In this document: piece by piece, positions 23,553 through 30,743 of the stretch
Layout of the letters: every line of letters starts with the position of its first letter
Numbering within the stretch: the first letter of the stretch is position 1
Source of the DNA: a virus
Reading direction: 5' to 3' (one strand)
DNA length: 32,523 nt
Virus record (IMG/VR): IMGVR_UViG_3300046314_000532
Coordinates: 1-32,523 of that record
The notes under the pieces: model-generated
Database searches by the model: none
The model's input: the letters and a program-made list of their open reading frames with translations, nothing else
What the model was told of the DNA's origin: nothing
Position numbers and translations under genes: made by a program

Positions 23553-23747
23553 ATGCAAATTGCAAAAACTATCGACGGGACAATTGTTCAAATCATGAAA
23601 TTTGTAGACACTGTTGCTTTTGCTCCAGAGCGCGGTTGGTTTTGCATTTGTGTTGACTTCCATAAACCTCAACACAAGCGGTGTGAAGTCAAGTGGGTAC
23701 CAGCGTCTACTAGGTTTGTTTGGACACGCACGATTTCGATCTGTTGA
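23553..23747 (+). CDS. Small hypothetical protein
   Basis: 64 aa from the ATG at 23553, chosen because GGGAG lies about 9 nt upstream; the in-frame ATG at 23511 would add 14 residues and has no such site. Sequence MQIAKTIDGTIVQIMKF then a beta-rich part. Its stop overlaps the -35 box of the next promoter. Confidence 0.55.
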   Translation: MQIAKTIDGTIVQIMKFVDTVAFAPERGWFCICVDFHKPQHKRCEVKWVPASTRFVWTRTISIC

Positions 23748-23772
23748 CCTTATTCCAATTTTAGTATATAAT
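23744..23772 (+). promoter_or_regulatory. Early sigma70-type promoter (P3)
   Basis: TTGACC at 23744-23749 and TATAAT at 23767-23772, spacer 17. The right operator arm is kept (GACCCTA at 23774-23780), the left is degraded (TTAGTAT). Leads to the gene at 23856. Confidence 0.78.
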
Positions 23773-23855
23773 AGACCCTACATCAACTCACTAGACTCAT
23801 GTATGTGAGATGTGAAACCCCATCCAACGAACCCACAACTAATGGAGATCATAAT

Positions 23856-24116
23856 ATGACATATTCATTAAAAATTTACATGAAGTCTGGTGCGATTATC
23901 GAGCTTGACAAAGTTGAGTCTTGTGACATCGATTTTAACACCGAGAACCTCACGGCATACCCAAATCAGGCATATTCTTCGTACAGCCCCATAAGCCCTC
24001 AGTCTCTGTGCAATCGATCGATCAGCAATTTCGTACAATCTGGTAGTGCACGCAACTTAATTGAGTTGGAAACGCTCGATTTGAATGAAGTTGTAGCGAT
24101 TGTTCGAGTATACTAA
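23856..24116 (+). CDS. Small hypothetical protein, paralogue of 22900
   Basis: 86 aa from the ATG at 23856 (GGAG 9-12 nt upstream); an upstream in-frame start at 23799 would lie in the leader. Shares YMKSG..L.LDKV....ID with the protein at 22900. The remainder is Ser/Asn/Leu-rich. Unknown function. Confidence 0.62.
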   Translation: MTYSLKIYMKSGAIIELDKVESCDIDFNTENLTAYPNQAYSSYSPISPQSLCNRSISNFVQSGSARNLIELETLDLNEVVAIVRVY

Positions 24117-24136
24117 AAACATAGAGGAATTAGATT

Positions 24137-24301
24137 GTGAGTAATTATGCAATAGCTTATATTTGCCTGCAGATTGTGGGTGCTTTATTTTTAGCACACA
24201 TGCATGGTAAGCCGCAAGTCGGAAATTACAACTTTTGGGTTAGTGTCGTGTGCGCTAGCCCAGCTTGGGCGTGTGTATACTTTGGTGGATTTTTCAAATG
24301 A
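24137..24301 (+). CDS. Small membrane protein, GTG start
   Basis: 54 aa from a GTG at 24137, with GAGGA 9-13 nt upstream. Two hydrophobic segments (AIAYICLQIVGALFLA, then FWVSVVCASPAWACVYFGGF) are joined by a short polar turn HMHGKPQVGNYN, which fits a two-pass inner-membrane hairpin. The stop overlaps the next ATG as ATGA, which supports it being real. Easily missed by ATG-only calling. Confidence 0.62.
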   Translation: MSNYAIAYICLQIVGALFLAHMHGKPQVGNYNFWVSVVCASPAWACVYFGGFFK

Positions 24302-24630
24302 ACCAAGTAGAAATCATCAAAGCCATCCTCGCTGGTGATGTCTTAGACATTAAGTTCCTAGGGGAGCAGTGGGACTGTTTCAATAGTGCAGCCACGCCAG
24401 TCGAACGAACTTTGCGAGCATACATCAGTAACTACGAAGGCCGATATGAGCTCGCAGAGTTTCGTATTCGACCCAAGGTGAAGACCTATCAGTCCCGCGC
24501 GTACATTGATAATGAAGGTGGCATCTTTCACTGGGTGTCTACTGGCTCATTGACGCAAGACGAAACCATAAATGCACATGGCTACTGGGCCCGCTGGATA
24601 GAAGAAACACAAACCAAGGAATATGTATGA
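24298..24630 (+). CDS. Hypothetical protein
   Basis: 110 aa from the ATG overlapping the upstream stop (ATGA); a TTG at 24265 lies inside the membrane gene and is not used. Begins MNQVEIIKAILAGDVLDIKF; contains several Trp and Tyr (HWVSTGS, GYWARWIEE). Not recognised. Overlaps the next gene by ATGA. Confidence 0.6.
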   Translation: MNQVEIIKAILAGDVLDIKFLGEQWDCFNSAATPVERTLRAYISNYEGRYELAEFRIRPKVKTYQSRAYIDNEGGIFHWVSTGSLTQDETINAHGYWARWIEETQTKEYV

Positions 24631-25022
24631 TTAGAATTAAAACACTACACACAATCAATGTAGATGATTTTGACCAATTAGTCATGGATACATATGGACG
24701 CATCTACAATTTCCAACAACAAGATAGTTGTAAATCTCGTGGGTTGGAATATATCACAGTTCCATCAGATGGGTATCTTGGGGATTATGATAACGACACA
24801 ATTCCAGATGAAGTTAATGGTGAAGAGCGGGGTGTGAGTTTCAGCGCCTGGCTCGCTCGTGACCCAAAAGAATGGTACGGTATCCCAGATCAAAATACTC
24901 AGTGGTATATCGATTTATTCTGGGCTCGAAATTTTTATCCTAGTGTTGATATGGTTATCAATGATCTACATGCCAAAGGTCTACTGCCTGCAGGTGAGTA
25001 CGCAATTAATATTGATTGGTGA
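24627..25022 (+). CDS. Hypothetical protein
   Basis: 131 aa, acidic and aromatic-rich, not recognised. Starts MIRIKTLHTINVDDFDQLVMD. Start and stop are tightly packed with neighbours, so it belongs to the same transcript as 24137-25217. Confidence 0.6.
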   Translation: MIRIKTLHTINVDDFDQLVMDTYGRIYNFQQQDSCKSRGLEYITVPSDGYLGDYDNDTIPDEVNGEERGVSFSAWLARDPKEWYGIPDQNTQWYIDLFWARNFYPSVDMVINDLHAKGLLPAGEYAINIDW

Positions 25023-25025
25023 ATT

Positions 25026-25217
25026 ATGATTAGAATTATTGATACAAAACCACATAAAAGTGTAGTTAAAGAAGTTGTTTGTAAGAACTGCGGTTCGACA
25101 TTGGAATATACACCGTCTGACGTGCAACGATCATATACAACAGATTATACTGGTGACAAAGATTATTATAATTTCATTAAGTGTCCTTCATGTTCTCATG
25201 AAATTGTAGTGAAATAA
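25026..25217 (+). CDS. Small zinc-ribbon protein
   Basis: 63 aa. CKNCG near residue 19 and CPSCSHEIVVK at the C-terminus form a classic two-knuckle zinc ribbon. The family and role are unknown. It is the last gene before the tRNA-like gene at 25231. Confidence 0.7.
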   Translation: MIRIIDTKPHKSVVKEVVCKNCGSTLEYTPSDVQRSYTTDYTGDKDYYNFIKCPSCSHEIVVK

Positions 25218-25230
25218 TGTGTGTATTTAA

Positions 25231-25331
25231 GGTTTCTTCGTTTAACACGGTAAGACCATTACCCTTCGATTAGTCAGAAAACAGGCGTCGCTGACTTGGT
25301 AATGAAATAGGTTCGAGCCCTATAGAGACTA
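25231..25331 (+). tRNA. tRNA-Arg(TCG)-like gene with a 27-nt insertion in the anticodon arm
   Basis: A cloverleaf can be drawn: acceptor GGTTTCT (25231-25237) with AGAGACT (25324-25330, two G-U pairs); D arm GTTT/AGAC with loop AACACGGTA; T arm ATAGG-TTCGAGC-CCTAT. The anticodon stem TTACC (25259-25263) finds its partner GGTAA only at 25298-25302. Between lie a canonical loop CTTCGAT (U33, anticodon TCG, A37) and then 27 extra nt, TAGTCAG...CTGACTT, that form their own 6-bp stem. Discriminator A, no encoded CCA. Known self-splicing introns are far larger. It may be a pseudo-tRNA, a tRNA needing enzymatic trimming, or a structured RNA with another job. Confidence 0.55.
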
Positions 25332-25350
25332 CAATTAGGAGATTTAAATT

Positions 25351-25626
25351 ATGGCTAGTTTACGTGGTGAATTTTTAGATTATTTGTCAACCGCCGAAGA
25401 ATTCATCTTTGCAAATGAAAATTCATTCATGTTTGAGTTTACTGGCGGCTTTGCTAAACAATGTGGGTTATCTAATGAATTAGTTAGTGTTAGTTTTTCA
25501 GCATACGGTGTAAAGATTGTTTATGTTACACCCGACGGGCAACATGTATCTGGCGTGATAGAAGCCAGCCAATATAATGACTGGGTTTCGCATAGATGTG
25601 TCGTCAACATACAACAATTAATCTGA
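25351..25626 (+). CDS. Hypothetical protein
   Basis: 91 aa, not recognised. AGGAG lies ~11 nt before the ATG. Starts MASLRGEFLDYLSTAEEF; mixed alpha/beta without clear motifs. Confidence 0.6.
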   Translation: MASLRGEFLDYLSTAEEFIFANENSFMFEFTGGFAKQCGLSNELVSVSFSAYGVKIVYVTPDGQHVSGVIEASQYNDWVSHRCVVNIQQLI

Positions 25627-25635
25627 GAGTAAATT

Positions 25636-25923
25636 ATGATCGAAATAGCACCAGATAATCACATTGCATCACTGACAAAGTGGAGTGAGTCGAGTTGGGT
25701 GGAGCCAATTCCAGTTTTTCTTTTAGATCTTGAGTGTGAAGAATATCAGGATGAAGACCTTGACCCGCACTATGCATGCAAACATGAGGGTGATTTTTAC
25801 TATGACCCATCTACAATTGTTTGTTCTAGTGTAATGCAGGATGATTCCTCTACAGAATTTAATATTGCTATGCTGCACAACAAACCAGACTGGGCAACAC
25901 ACGTACACTGGAGTTCAAAATGA
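25636..25923 (+). CDS. Small acidic hypothetical protein
   Basis: 95 aa, strongly acidic (LDLECEEYQDEDLDPHY near residues 30-46). No known motif. Small acidic early proteins of phages often bind and block host enzymes or mimic DNA, but nothing here proves that. Overlaps the next gene by ATGA. Confidence 0.6.
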   Translation: MIEIAPDNHIASLTKWSESSWVEPIPVFLLDLECEEYQDEDLDPHYACKHEGDFYYDPSTIVCSSVMQDDSSTEFNIAMLHNKPDWATHVHWSSK

Positions 25924-26246
25924 TTAAGAAAATCAAAGGGTCATTCCTTAAAGCAGCTAATCTACGTCGGTACAATAATGAACCAATTCGAGATGGTGAT
26001 TATGTCGGTATTGGTAAGAACAGGCATTGGCGGATCAATTGTGATAATGAATTTGAATTGTCGGAAAGCAATGAAACATTTGACCGATGGGCGCTTTCCA
26101 AACGTGCAACCAGGTTAATCACTGATGAGCTTACCGATGTAAAGAAATTTGTGGCAATGGTAGATGAGCTGCATGCTGAAATTTTGGTGCATGAGGCTAA
26201 TGAGCACTATTGGGATGTTGATCTGTATTTGAGTGTATTGGAGTAG
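25920..26246 (+). CDS. Hypothetical protein
   Basis: 108 aa, not recognised. A basic N-terminus (MIKKIKGSFLKAANLRRY) is followed by RDGDYVGIGKNRHW and an acidic helical C-terminus. Start coupled to the previous stop. Confidence 0.6.
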   Translation: MIKKIKGSFLKAANLRRYNNEPIRDGDYVGIGKNRHWRINCDNEFELSESNETFDRWALSKRATRLITDELTDVKKFVAMVDELHAEILVHEANEHYWDVDLYLSVLE

Positions 26247-26248
26247 AA

Positions 26249-26437
26249 ATGTACCTATCTCAAATGTCAGTTGGAAAAAACTACAAATATATAAACAGTA
26301 CTGTAGTCCTGGTATATTTGGGTGCACAGCGCCACCCGCTTGGTTGGTTCTATCAGTTTGCAAATCTCAACGAACCTAAAATTTGTTGGTTAGAACTACA
26401 AGAGTATGAACTTAGACAACTTGAGGAGTCCACATGA
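26249..26437 (+). CDS. Small hypothetical protein
   Basis: 62 aa, not recognised. Beta-rich with YLGAQRHPLGWFYQF and a helical C-terminus. Stop directly adjoins the next start. Confidence 0.55.
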   Translation: MYLSQMSVGKNYKYINSTVVLVYLGAQRHPLGWFYQFANLNEPKICWLELQEYELRQLEEST

Positions 26438-26986
26438 ATGATAAAACTATCAACGTTACGCCACGACGACTCGTCCGATACACTAGTCGCAGAAATTGTA
26501 CGCATGGCTGAACTGCTGAAAAGGTGGGATGAAGATCACCCTGATTCAGATTATGTCGCCCTGCCTCAAGCATTTGGTCCTAAAATATCCTTCGCGGGTA
26601 GTAATCTACTCATCGATTGTGATGACATTGCAGACCTAATTTTAGGGGAAATTGATTCATATTCTACAACACCAGAGTATGATCCACTTACTACTGGATA
26701 TGTACCGAAACCAAAGTTGACTAATGCTGAATACGCTGAACGCTGGCAGAAACATGAGTCGCTGATATCAAGAATGTCTGAGTGGGTAGATGTCATCGCC
26801 CGCACTCCAAAATATGGCGAACGGGTGTTTGCTATTCACGACCTCAGACCCATTGGTAGGGGTAGATTTGTGGCAGACTATTACTTTAGTGAATATGGCT
26901 TTGTCGCTAATGAAGGAGACACTGATTGTTATGGATATATTACCCATTGGATCTCCGTTGGTGATGTGAAATTAATTTTGAGATAA
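26438..26986 (+). CDS. Hypothetical protein
   Basis: 182 aa, not recognised. Starts immediately after the previous stop with GAGGAG upstream at 26423. Has a long helix-rich middle (AEYAERWQKHESLISRM) and a C-terminal beta-rich part with GRGRFVADYYF. The largest unknown of this block. Confidence 0.6.
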   Translation: MIKLSTLRHDDSSDTLVAEIVRMAELLKRWDEDHPDSDYVALPQAFGPKISFAGSNLLIDCDDIADLILGEIDSYSTTPEYDPLTTGYVPKPKLTNAEYAERWQKHESLISRMSEWVDVIARTPKYGERVFAIHDLRPIGRGRFVADYYFSEYGFVANEGDTDCYGYITHWISVGDVKLILR

Positions 26987-26992
26987 TAGTAG

Positions 26993-27027
26993 TTAACCTT
27001 TTGTAAATTAGGGGATAATAGACCCAA
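26993..27027 (+). promoter_or_regulatory. Early sigma70-type promoter (P4)
   Basis: TTAACC at 26993-26998 and GATAAT at 27014-27019, spacer 15. Repeat arms are present with mismatches: TTAGGGG and ACCCAAA. Short spacer and a non-consensus -35 suggest a weaker promoter than P2. Precedes the gene at 27051. Confidence 0.7.
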
Positions 27028-27050
27028 AGCGCAACCAATCTAAGGATACC

Positions 27051-27263
27051 ATGACCACAACAATTTTGACAATCTTGCTTTTTGCCGCATCAGCTTCAAG
27101 CCCTCCTACACTACTTGGTGAATACGCATCTCCGACTGCATGTGAACAAGCTAAAGCGCAAATCTTGAATCACATTACTGTAGGACGCATGATGGGCGTC
27201 CTACCTACATATATTCCCGCCGCTTATATATGCGTACCAACGGGGAAAATTAACAAAAATTAA
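27051..27263 (+). CDS. Small exported-looking protein, paralogue of 31647
   Basis: 70 aa. N-terminal hydrophobic stretch TTTILTILLFAASASS fits a signal peptide or membrane anchor. The body has LLGEYASPTACEQA and AAYICVPTG, matching LGNYASELACKNA and RFVCINSNTG in the protein at 31647; the two conserved Cys could form a disulfide in the periplasm. Its own promoter P4 precedes it. Function unknown. Confidence 0.65.
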   Translation: MTTTILTILLFAASASSPPTLLGEYASPTACEQAKAQILNHITVGRMMGVLPTYIPAAYICVPTGKINKN

Positions 27264-27266
27264 CCG

Positions 27267-27295
27267 TTGACCTTTTGCAAATTAGGGTAGATAAT
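27267..27295 (+). promoter_or_regulatory. Early sigma70-type promoter (P5)
   Basis: TTGACC at 27267-27272 and GATAAT at 27290-27295, spacer 17. The left arm TTAGGGT is kept (27282-27288); the right arm is not. Precedes the small gene at 27332. Confidence 0.78.
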
Positions 27296-27331
27296 TACCG
27301 TATCGACAAACAATTCAACTAAGGTACACAT

Positions 27332-27508
27332 ATGCAATTTGATATCACAGTAACTATCCGAGTGACAGTCGCGGACCGCGACGAGGCGCTAGCAATTGCT
27401 GATCGTTATGGCAACATGTCTACAGGGTATCTCAGCATCGGTGCTGACTCTTTCGATGTGACTGCACTGGCAGAAGTACAGGAAATTTCTTCCAATGGAG
27501 CGAACTGA
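27332..27508 (+). CDS. Small hypothetical protein
   Basis: 58 aa, with AAGG at 27321-27324 before its ATG and directly behind promoter P5. Starts MQFDITVTIRVTVADRDEA, an alternating beta pattern, and ends 2 nt before the next gene. It was found by reading the gap between 27263 and 27511. Confidence 0.68.
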   Translation: MQFDITVTIRVTVADRDEALAIADRYGNMSTGYLSIGADSFDVTALAEVQEISSNGAN

Positions 27509-27510
27509 TA

Positions 27511-27792
27511 ATGACTATTGAATATAAATCCATAATCACAAGCCCTGAATACTTGACAGCCCTCAAAAAATCGTTGCGTGATGGGCAGGTGTGTGACTAT
27601 GAAACTGGTCGAGCGATTAGTTGCGATACCGTAATGGATACAGCAGCAGATGTAATTGAAGTTCTTCAGGAGCGAGTTACATCAATGGAACGATTATTGA
27701 AAATTATTCACCACAACGCCAATGTGGAGGGTATGGTGGGGTTTCGTGAGTGGTGCAGCGGTACTATAGAATACAAATTAAAACATCTTTAA
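27511..27792 (+). CDS. Hypothetical protein
   Basis: 93 aa, not recognised. Helical (LTALKKSLRDGQVCDYETG, VLQERVTSMERLLKII). Last gene before the two tRNAs; its stop is 4 nt from the tRNA-Arg. Confidence 0.6.
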   Translation: MTIEYKSIITSPEYLTALKKSLRDGQVCDYETGRAISCDTVMDTAADVIEVLQERVTSMERLLKIIHHNANVEGMVGFREWCSGTIEYKLKHL

Positions 27793-27796
27793 TAAT

Positions 27797-27871
27797 CTGG
27801 CGTTCGTATAATGGATAATACTGGAGATTTCTACTCTTCAAATAGCGGTTCGATTCCGTTACGCCGGACCA
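27797..27871 (+). tRNA. tRNA-Arg (anticodon TCT)
   Basis: Full cloverleaf: acceptor CTGGCGT/ACGCCGG, D arm GTAT/ATAC, anticodon stem GGAGA/TCTTC around TTTCTAC (U33, anticodon TCT, A37), T arm AGCGG-TTCGATT-CCGTT, discriminator A and encoded CCA. Reads AGA codons (and AGG by wobble). Confidence 0.95.
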
Positions 27872-27882
27872 ACTAATATATT

Positions 27883-27957
27883 GAAACGGAAGCTCAACGG
27901 TCGAGCGCCATCCTCATAAGATGGGGGAAGTGGGTTCAACTCCCACCCGTTTCACCA
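27883..27957 (+). tRNA. tRNA-Met or tRNA-Ile2 (anticodon CAT)
   Basis: Perfect acceptor GAAACGG/CCGTTTC, D arm GCTC/GAGC, anticodon stem CCATC/GATGG around CTCATAA (anticodon CAT), T arm GTGGG-TTCAACT-CCCAC, A73 and encoded CCA. A G1-C72 pair and no run of three G-C pairs next to the anticodon loop argue against initiator tRNA. Elongator Met and lysidine-modified Ile2 cannot be told apart here. Confidence 0.95.
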
Positions 27958-27987
27958 GTAATAATTTATCATGAAGGAAATTCAAAA

Positions 27988-28419
27988 ATGAAACAGCAAC
28001 TATTTTTATCACAAGAGCAATTTACTAACTGGCTGTTCGGTCTGCGCTCAGGTGAGTATACTCAAGGTAGAGTACTTCTTAGAACTTCGGATAAAGAAGC
28101 CGGTACATGTTCTCATTGTTGCCTTGGTGTGTTATGTGAAGTTTCTAAGTTTAAATTTGATGATACTTGCGGATATTATTTTGATGAGGTTACTGGATGT
28201 AGGTCATCGCATGCGTTTCCAACACCAAATGATGAGACAAAAAATCCATATGTTGTTGCTACTACAGACGAGCAAAAAGAGTTTGTTAAAAAGATGAGAG
28301 ACAAAACTGGATACATGATTGACTTTCAGTCGTTAGCGAGTATTAACGATTCTGGTAGGTTTACATTTAATGACATTGCAGATAGTATCGAAATGTTTTT
28401 TGAACCATCCCATTCATAA
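27988..28419 (+). CDS. Conserved phage hypothetical protein
   Basis: 143 aa. The pattern FTNWLFGLRSGEYTQGRVLLR, then CSHCCLGVLCEVSKF and a C-terminal FNDIADSIE is a recurrent small phage protein family of unknown function. It has the AAGGAAATTCAAAA leader before its ATG and follows the tRNAs. Confidence 0.72.
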   Translation: MKQQLFLSQEQFTNWLFGLRSGEYTQGRVLLRTSDKEAGTCSHCCLGVLCEVSKFKFDDTCGYYFDEVTGCRSSHAFPTPNDETKNPYVVATTDEQKEFVKKMRDKTGYMIDFQSLASINDSGRFTFNDIADSIEMFFEPSHS

Positions 28420-28430
28420 GGAAATTCAAA

Positions 28431-28646
28431 ATGAACTTCTCAGAACACGTCAATGTGCCCGCTGATTATCTCCCTCGATCTGATTGGGAAATTGTGATGG
28501 CTGATAAGCAGCGTTGTGTAAAACTAATCGAAGATGTATATGATTTGTTAGTTGCTGGTAATCACATTGAGGCGAAGGAATTGATTCAACAGCGTGTCAA
28601 TAATCTCACAGTAAATGTACCATTCTATATTGATGTAGGTGAATAA
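28431..28646 (+). CDS. Small hypothetical protein
   Basis: 71 aa, not recognised. Helical (RCVKLIEDVYDLLVAGNHIEA). Preceded by the AAGGAAATTCAAA leader that is repeated before several early genes. Confidence 0.6.
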   Translation: MNFSEHVNVPADYLPRSDWEIVMADKQRCVKLIEDVYDLLVAGNHIEAKELIQQRVNNLTVNVPFYIDVGE

Positions 28647-28660
28647 TATTAAGAGCCAAA

Positions 28661-28915
28661 ATGATTAAACAATTCGACCATGATTTCTTCAATATTACAG
28701 CACACATTACTGATTACAACAAGGTACTATTCCTGTCCGATGGCGACGTGCGCTCGGTAGGATTAGTGGATGTTTTCATTGAACTTGGTGGGACTGTATT
28801 ATTAAAACGCTCGATGCCTTTTGATGTTGATATAGATGATGCAGAACAAGTATTTGGCGCTATTAAGCGGTCATACTTGCCAGCACTAATCAAAGAGGCA
28901 ACATCTATGTTATAA
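28661..28915 (+). CDS. Small hypothetical protein
   Basis: 84 aa, not recognised. Alternating strands (NKVLFLSDGDVRSVGLVDVF) and a C-terminal helix. Packed between 28431 and the membrane protein. Confidence 0.58.
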   Translation: MIKQFDHDFFNITAHITDYNKVLFLSDGDVRSVGLVDVFIELGGTVLLKRSMPFDVDIDDAEQVFGAIKRSYLPALIKEATSML

Positions 28916-28924
28916 GGAATTGAT

Positions 28925-29287
28925 ATGATACTAATAGTTCTCACACTCCTGGTAATTAAACATTTCGTTGTTGATTTCCTAATACAAACAAAGTATCAGT
29001 GGAGTAACAAAGGTACATATTTCCACCCAGGTGGATTATTGCACGCTGGACTACACGGTATTACTACACTCGCCTGCTTCTCACTACTATCACTCAGTAC
29101 CGCAATGATTGCTGCTCTGGTTGATTTTGTTGTTCACTACCATATTGATTGGGCGAAGATGAATATTAATGCGCACTATGGATTTGGACCAAATACTCAC
29201 GGAGAATTCTGGTGGTTGCTTGGACTAGATCAGTTCCTACACTCGCTGACGTATATTGGGTTGTTGTATTACGCATTTTATACGTAG
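28925..29287 (+). CDS. DUF3307-like integral membrane protein
   Basis: 120 aa. Three or four hydrophobic segments (ILIVLTLLVIKHFVVDFL, TTLACFSLLSL, MIAALVDFVVHYHI, FLHSLTYIGLLYYAF). The K-H-F-x-x-D-F-L-x-Q-T start and conserved His (LLHAGLHG, VVHYHIDW) match what I know of the DUF3307 family, found in phages and bacteria, function unknown. Confidence 0.72.
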   Translation: MILIVLTLLVIKHFVVDFLIQTKYQWSNKGTYFHPGGLLHAGLHGITTLACFSLLSLSTAMIAALVDFVVHYHIDWAKMNINAHYGFGPNTHGEFWWLLGLDQFLHSLTYIGLLYYAFYT

Positions 29288-29319
29288 ATTGTGGTGTCAG
29301 CCACGAAGCACGGTGTGCG

Positions 29320-29347
29320 TTGACCTGATCTGAAATTGGGGTATAAT
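29320..29347 (+). promoter_or_regulatory. Early sigma70-type promoter (P6)
   Basis: TTGACC at 29320-29325 and TATAAT at 29342-29347, spacer 16. ATTGGGGTATAATTGAATC: the repeat is degraded, mostly on the right arm. Precedes the gene at 29378. Confidence 0.82.
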
Positions 29348-29377
29348 TGAATCATCTAACAAAATAAGGTGGGATTC

Positions 29378-29761
29378 ATGAACATACTAGGAATAGACGA
29401 CTCGATCACTACCTGTGGTTGCTGTGGGAAATCTGGCTTGAAATTCACGATCCTAGTTGAGCGAACTGGTGAAGTGTTCAATTACGGTCGTGTATGCGCA
29501 ACTAAACATACAGGCTTAGGCTACACTCAAATTAAGCAGAACATCACATGCGCTCGTGAGGCGATCAAAACCGCAGCGAAATTGGAATACACCAATAGCA
29601 CTGAGTACCTAATGCACTGTAATAAGTTACGGGAGCTTAATAACTCAGGCGTGAAGAGTGGACGGGAATTCTATGCCGCCCAAATGGTAGATTTGGCGAG
29701 AGCTGATGCCAAGAAAATCGAGATCGCTGCAAAGTACAAAATTGCCGCGCACTCATTCTGA
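29378..29761 (+). CDS. Hypothetical protein with N-terminal Cys knuckle
   Basis: 127 aa from the ATG at 29378 (AAGGTGGG upstream; a GTG at 29369 is inside that site). TTCGCCGKSGLKFTI near residue 11 is a possible zinc knuckle, with a further Cys near 40. The rest is helical and Ala-rich (REAIKTAAKLEY, ARADAKKIEIAAKYK). Unknown. Confidence 0.62.
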   Translation: MNILGIDDSITTCGCCGKSGLKFTILVERTGEVFNYGRVCATKHTGLGYTQIKQNITCAREAIKTAAKLEYTNSTEYLMHCNKLRELNNSGVKSGREFYAAQMVDLARADAKKIEIAAKYKIAAHSF

Positions 29762-29775
29762 TTACCGTCCATTAT

Positions 29776-30417
29776 ATGACCTCTAGAACAAAATACCCTC
29801 GAACGTACCACCTACCATTCTCCCCAGGCCTCCAATCAGACGACAAGGTCATCCAATCTATGGAGGATCTGATAGGATCTGAAGTTGTCGTGACACTGAA
29901 AATGGATGGTGAAAACACTACGCTGTACCCAGATGGGTATCTACACGCACGTTCGATCGACTCGGTGTCTAATTGGACTCGTGATATTGCTAAGAAAATT
30001 CACTCACAAATTGCCCACGATATACCAATCGGGTACAGGCTGTGTTGCGAGAATGTATATGCCAAACATTCGATCCACTATCCAGATGGTTACCTGGAGG
30101 GGTACCTATATTTGCTGTCTGTGTGGAATGATGACACTTGCCTGTCATACGACGACACGCTGATGTATGCTGAACTATTTTCCCTCCCAACACCAAAACA
30201 ACTGTATAGAGGTGTATATGATGAGAGTGCACTCAAGGAACTCGCGGCAAATCTTGATACTGCGATTGAGGAAGGTTTTGTTGTGAGGGCGACACGCGCA
30301 TTCAATTACGAGAACTTCAGCTCTTGTGTCACAAAGTACGTCAGGGCTGGACACGTGCAGACAGATCAACACTGGCTCAAAAATGCTAGTCCAAACGGAA
30401 AAATAAGTTCAAAATAA
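29776..30417 (+). CDS. RNA ligase (nucleotidyltransferase superfamily)
   Basis: 213 aa. Motif I is K42-M-D-G-E46-N, with Lys42 the AMP acceptor; motif III C-C-E92-N-V-Y; motif IV E-G-F-V-V-R at 166-171; motif V T-K187-Y-V-R. The adenylylation core without a clear extra C-terminal domain resembles phage Rnl2-type or related RNA ligases that seal broken RNAs, typically tRNAs cut by host nucleases. Its location among tRNA and tRNA-like genes fits RNA repair or processing. Confidence 0.85.
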   Translation: MTSRTKYPRTYHLPFSPGLQSDDKVIQSMEDLIGSEVVVTLKMDGENTTLYPDGYLHARSIDSVSNWTRDIAKKIHSQIAHDIPIGYRLCCENVYAKHSIHYPDGYLEGYLYLLSVWNDDTCLSYDDTLMYAELFSLPTPKQLYRGVYDESALKELAANLDTAIEEGFVVRATRAFNYENFSSCVTKYVRAGHVQTDQHWLKNASPNGKISSK

Positions 30418-30420
30418 CTG

Positions 30421-30458
30421 TTGCCCATTGATGTGAATTAGGGTATAATAGACCCTAA
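30421..30458 (+). promoter_or_regulatory. Early sigma70-type promoter with perfect operator-like inverted repeat (P7)
   Basis: TTGCCC at 30421-30426 and TATAAT at 30444-30449, spacer 17. TTAGGGT at 30438-30444 and ACCCTAA at 30452-30458 are perfect arms 7 nt apart. Starts 3 nt after the ligase stop. Confidence 0.85.
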
Positions 30459-30484
30459 GAGCAATATACGATAGAAAGCCTATA

Positions 30485-30730
30485 ATGAAATATTCAAAGA
30501 AACTATTAGTAACATCGATGAAATATGTGATGCCACATCTACAGGAACGATATGTTCTGGATGGAGAGTTGCAGGATTTCATAGAAGGTGCCGCCGTAGA
30601 ATATTTCTTGAAAGACCCTGATCTAACACAAGACGAACAACACGGTCGATATGTGGTTAAGTGTGCACTCGTCGAACTTCAGCAAACCGACAGTCTGGCG
30701 TTTGGGTCGGTAGATGACCATTGGATGTGA
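30485..30730 (+). CDS. Small hypothetical protein
   Basis: 81 aa, not recognised. Helical, with KKLLVTSMKYVMPHLQERY and an acidic second half. Driven by P7. Confidence 0.6.
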   Translation: MKYSKKLLVTSMKYVMPHLQERYVLDGELQDFIEGAAVEYFLKDPDLTQDEQHGRYVVKCALVELQQTDSLAFGSVDDHWM

Positions 30731-30743
30731 GTAGATCAAAATA

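Noticed and set aside
23139-23675. Minus-strand open frame of 178 codons in the early region
   Set aside because: It crosses promoter P2 with its perfect operator and two + strand small genes with ribosome-binding sites. The minus-strand translation shows no recognisable domain.
29281-29319. Possible terminator or hairpin after the DUF3307-like gene
   Set aside because: Only short GTGG/CCAC pairings and no T run; not convincing.
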